Under the pieces are notes generated by a model. The model ran no database searches and was not told where the DNA came from. It worked only from the letters and a program-made list of their open reading frames with translations. A DNA stretch of 64,000 nt from Lingula anatina (taxonomy: Eukaryota; Brachiopoda; Lingulata; Lingulida; Lingulidae). Position numbers and translations under genes: made by a program. Position 1 is the first letter of the stretch. Each line of letters starts with the position of its first letter. Positions 50,012 to 64,000 of this stretch are shown here, in pieces. The stretch lies in assembly GCF_001039355.2 (NCBI RefSeq), contig NW_019774258.1, positions 485,265 to 549,264 on the forward strand. Reading direction: 5' to 3'.

Positions 50012-52335
50012 AGGGCATGCATAGTCTCCTTCACTTTGTTCATATATTCGTAAGATGTCTTGGTCAAAAATTCAATAACATTTCTGTCTAAAACTGTTGA
50101 TCTCACAAAAAATATTATATCCAATGCTAGATACGTTTTTGATTAATATAAATACAGAAAAATTGCAAAACATGATTTGAAGACCATTTTACCCTGCTAC
50201 ATCCCTTAAAACTATTTTTATTGAATTGATAATGTTAAAATAAGCTCAAGGAGTAAGAATTTGTGCGTAAAAATTCTAATTTTTAAGTTATTCAGATGCT
50301 GCTACCCTGAGTGTCAGAGCAACGTAAAAATTAGCTTGTAAATATTAAATATACCTTGGAGTCATTTAATTTTACTAGCTGATATGGGTTATATATGAAA
50401 TCAAAAGCGAGCTGACAATACCGGAATCTAGAACCTAGGGTAGATGCTGCCTTCCCCTCAGATAATTGCATTTACTAATTAAAAAACAATTTCACATTAA
50501 CCATAATGCTTCAGGTTAAACTACCTTTTGAAAGAAATTTAAATCAACCGAAGGTTCATTGGTCCGAATATTCACTATAGAAGCTTGGGACCAATGAACC
50601 CTTGATTAAAAAATTCGATGAAAATGTTACCACTTTTCGGACCAATGAGCCTTCGGACCAATGAACCTTCAGACTATCGAGACGCCCCCATTTTGAAAAC
50701 TAAAATCATATTTAGTTATCTGTTTTCTCACCATATTTAACTTACCTCCCTATTCCGATTGTACCAGTGACAGTGACTTTTGGCAATTTAATTAAAATTT
50801 TTCTGGGATTTGCATCAATGACAGCATGTTGTGCCTGTCATAAAAATTCTGATTGATCATGTCAAAACAGTCATCACATCTCGAGTGGAAATGAAATATT
50901 TCTCTTTTTCTTTTCATCATCATGATATTCCCTTGTCCTGCTACATTATGATAGTATCCATCTCCTGCTGTATTAACGTAGGTGAATGGATTTATTGTTC
51001 CTTCAAAGAGCAGATCCCTGTTATCAATGTCCACCCACTGATACGCAGTCTTAGCCTTCCTAAATGAAATGATTAGATGAAACAACTTCACAAGATAGAT
51101 AGCTGCTACTAGTAACATTTATTGTCTTATATAGAACCATGAGATAAGATTTAACTAGCTGTTACGTGGTTCAATGTCTAAGAGGCCTACGTGCATGACA
51201 GCAGGCTCAAATTTACATAAGTCATAGAATAAGATAACAGAAGAGAAAAATCTATTTTCTTTTTGATTTATATTTTCAGTTTTTATTATTAGGGGCAGGG
51301 TGAATGATATCAAAACTAATCAAGCCATGAGGGCAATAGTAGTAACGAATCCATAACGATGGGTCGTGTGGTGGTGGATTACATGAAGAACCTGTTAAAT
51401 AAAGGAGGTATTGTTTTGGCATCTTTATCTGTCAGAATGCATTAAAAGCCAGTAAAGGACGCATTGTTTTGTAATTTTTATCATACAAAGTAAATATGAT
51501 CTTGCTCAGCTGATTAAGTTCAAAATGCATTGTAAAGTAATAAGTGGTTCTGTGGTGTTGAAAACTAGGGACAACATTAAAGCTTACATGTACATGTACG
51601 GTGCTCCCTGGCCTGAGATTGATAAATTTTTAAAAAATCCAAATTTTATTTTGGAGAACATTGTACTGCATCTAAGCTGACTGCAGACTGTGCAGCATAG
51701 AAATTTGCATTTCTTGGCCATGTTACAACATTTTAAGAGAAATTTTCAGTAATGACATTTTTTTTTGGGGGGGGGGGGGGTAACATTTTATTTCAATATC
51801 TGAATAAAATTTTTAAATGTTCTTTTTTACATTTTATTTTAATATTTGATAAAACAAATTTTAAATTATTCATTTGTCTACCAGATATATCTTGCTCCTC
51901 TATCATTTCCTCATATTCAAATTAATAGTCAATTACTCATTTGTACTTTCTTGCATGAGTTTCAATATTTAAAGAAAAGAAAAATAATTTCCAGCAATGC
52001 TTAAGGTTTTTTTTCTAGTTTAACATTTTATTTCAATATCTGAATAAAATTGTCAACTAATTTTTAAAATATTTTACTGATTTTTCAACATTTTATATCA
52101 ATACTTGAACAACCATTTTTTGATCCATTGGTCTAGCAAATATCTTTCTCGTCACACAGATGGAAGTGACTCCCCCACTTAATTCCAAGCAATGTTCAAA
52201 ATTTTCACCTCTTCTCTGTCTCAAAGACTGGAGAATGTGGCTCTTTATAAAAGTCAATATTTTCATTGTCTACATTCATATACAGATGCTTTCTGTCTCA
52301 AAGACTGGGACATGGAGCTCTGAGTTCATATGGTC
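50012..52335. other. Intergenic DNA; repeats only
   Basis: Contains the second MITE-like copy (50552-50692), a G homopolymer near 51767-51780, and a diverged direct repeat of about 240 bp (AACATTTTATTTCAATATCT at 51782 and 52023). No gene supported. Confidence 0.5.
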
Positions 52336-63930
<11,595 letters not shown>

Positions 63931-64000
63931 CTTGAGAATGAATAATTATGTTTATCATTATAATCAAGCTAGAGAGAAAAAAAAAAAAAAAAAAAAAAAA

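Overview
This is an AT-rich, intron-rich animal nuclear genome scaffold with N-gaps and single-n joins. Gene content (CatSper accessory subunit, ROCO protein with a CARD, KIFAP3, PDZD8), intron style and many small foldback elements suggest a marine invertebrate, perhaps a lophotrochozoan such as a bivalve mollusc. That placement is inference with low to moderate confidence. No bacterial, viral or organellar segment was seen.

Layout: (1) 76-4901, minus, 5' half of an acid ceramidase (ASAH1-like) gene, running off the left edge. (2) 5217-6520, plus, complete 3-exon copper chaperone ATOX1, head-to-head with it. (3) 8719-23535, minus, complete PDZD8 (ER lipid-transfer tether), resolved here as 23 phase-consistent exons encoding 1099 aa. 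(4) 24565-26085, plus, a 13-finger C2H2 zinc-finger protein. (5) 28058-28998, minus, NTMT1 (N-terminal methyltransferase), head-to-head with (6) 29601-40619, plus, KIFAP3 (kinesin-2 accessory subunit), which has two U12-type introns and an assembly gap over part of its C-terminal region. (7) 44513-48216, minus, LRR-Roc-COR protein with a C-terminal CARD. (8) 49826-50011, a LINE reverse-transcriptase relic. (9) 52336 to beyond the right edge, minus, a CatSper auxiliary subunit with 23 exons in the window.

Three assembly joins (around 2914, 11209-11388 and 54332) each carry the same sequence on both sides. They look like unmerged overlapping or allelic contigs. Each false duplication holds whole exons and keeps the reading frame, so automatic annotation would wrongly add residues to three proteins.

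The most unusual real signal is that short tandem duplications repeatedly span exon-intron borders (at least six at splice donors, two at acceptors, in PDZD8, KIFAP3 and the CatSper gene), making arrays of spare splice sites. In addition, a foldback transposon in PDZD8 has inserted inside a splice donor, and its 8-bp target-site duplication rebuilt that donor. The genes do not form one pathway; they look like ordinary neighbours, several sharing bidirectional promoters.
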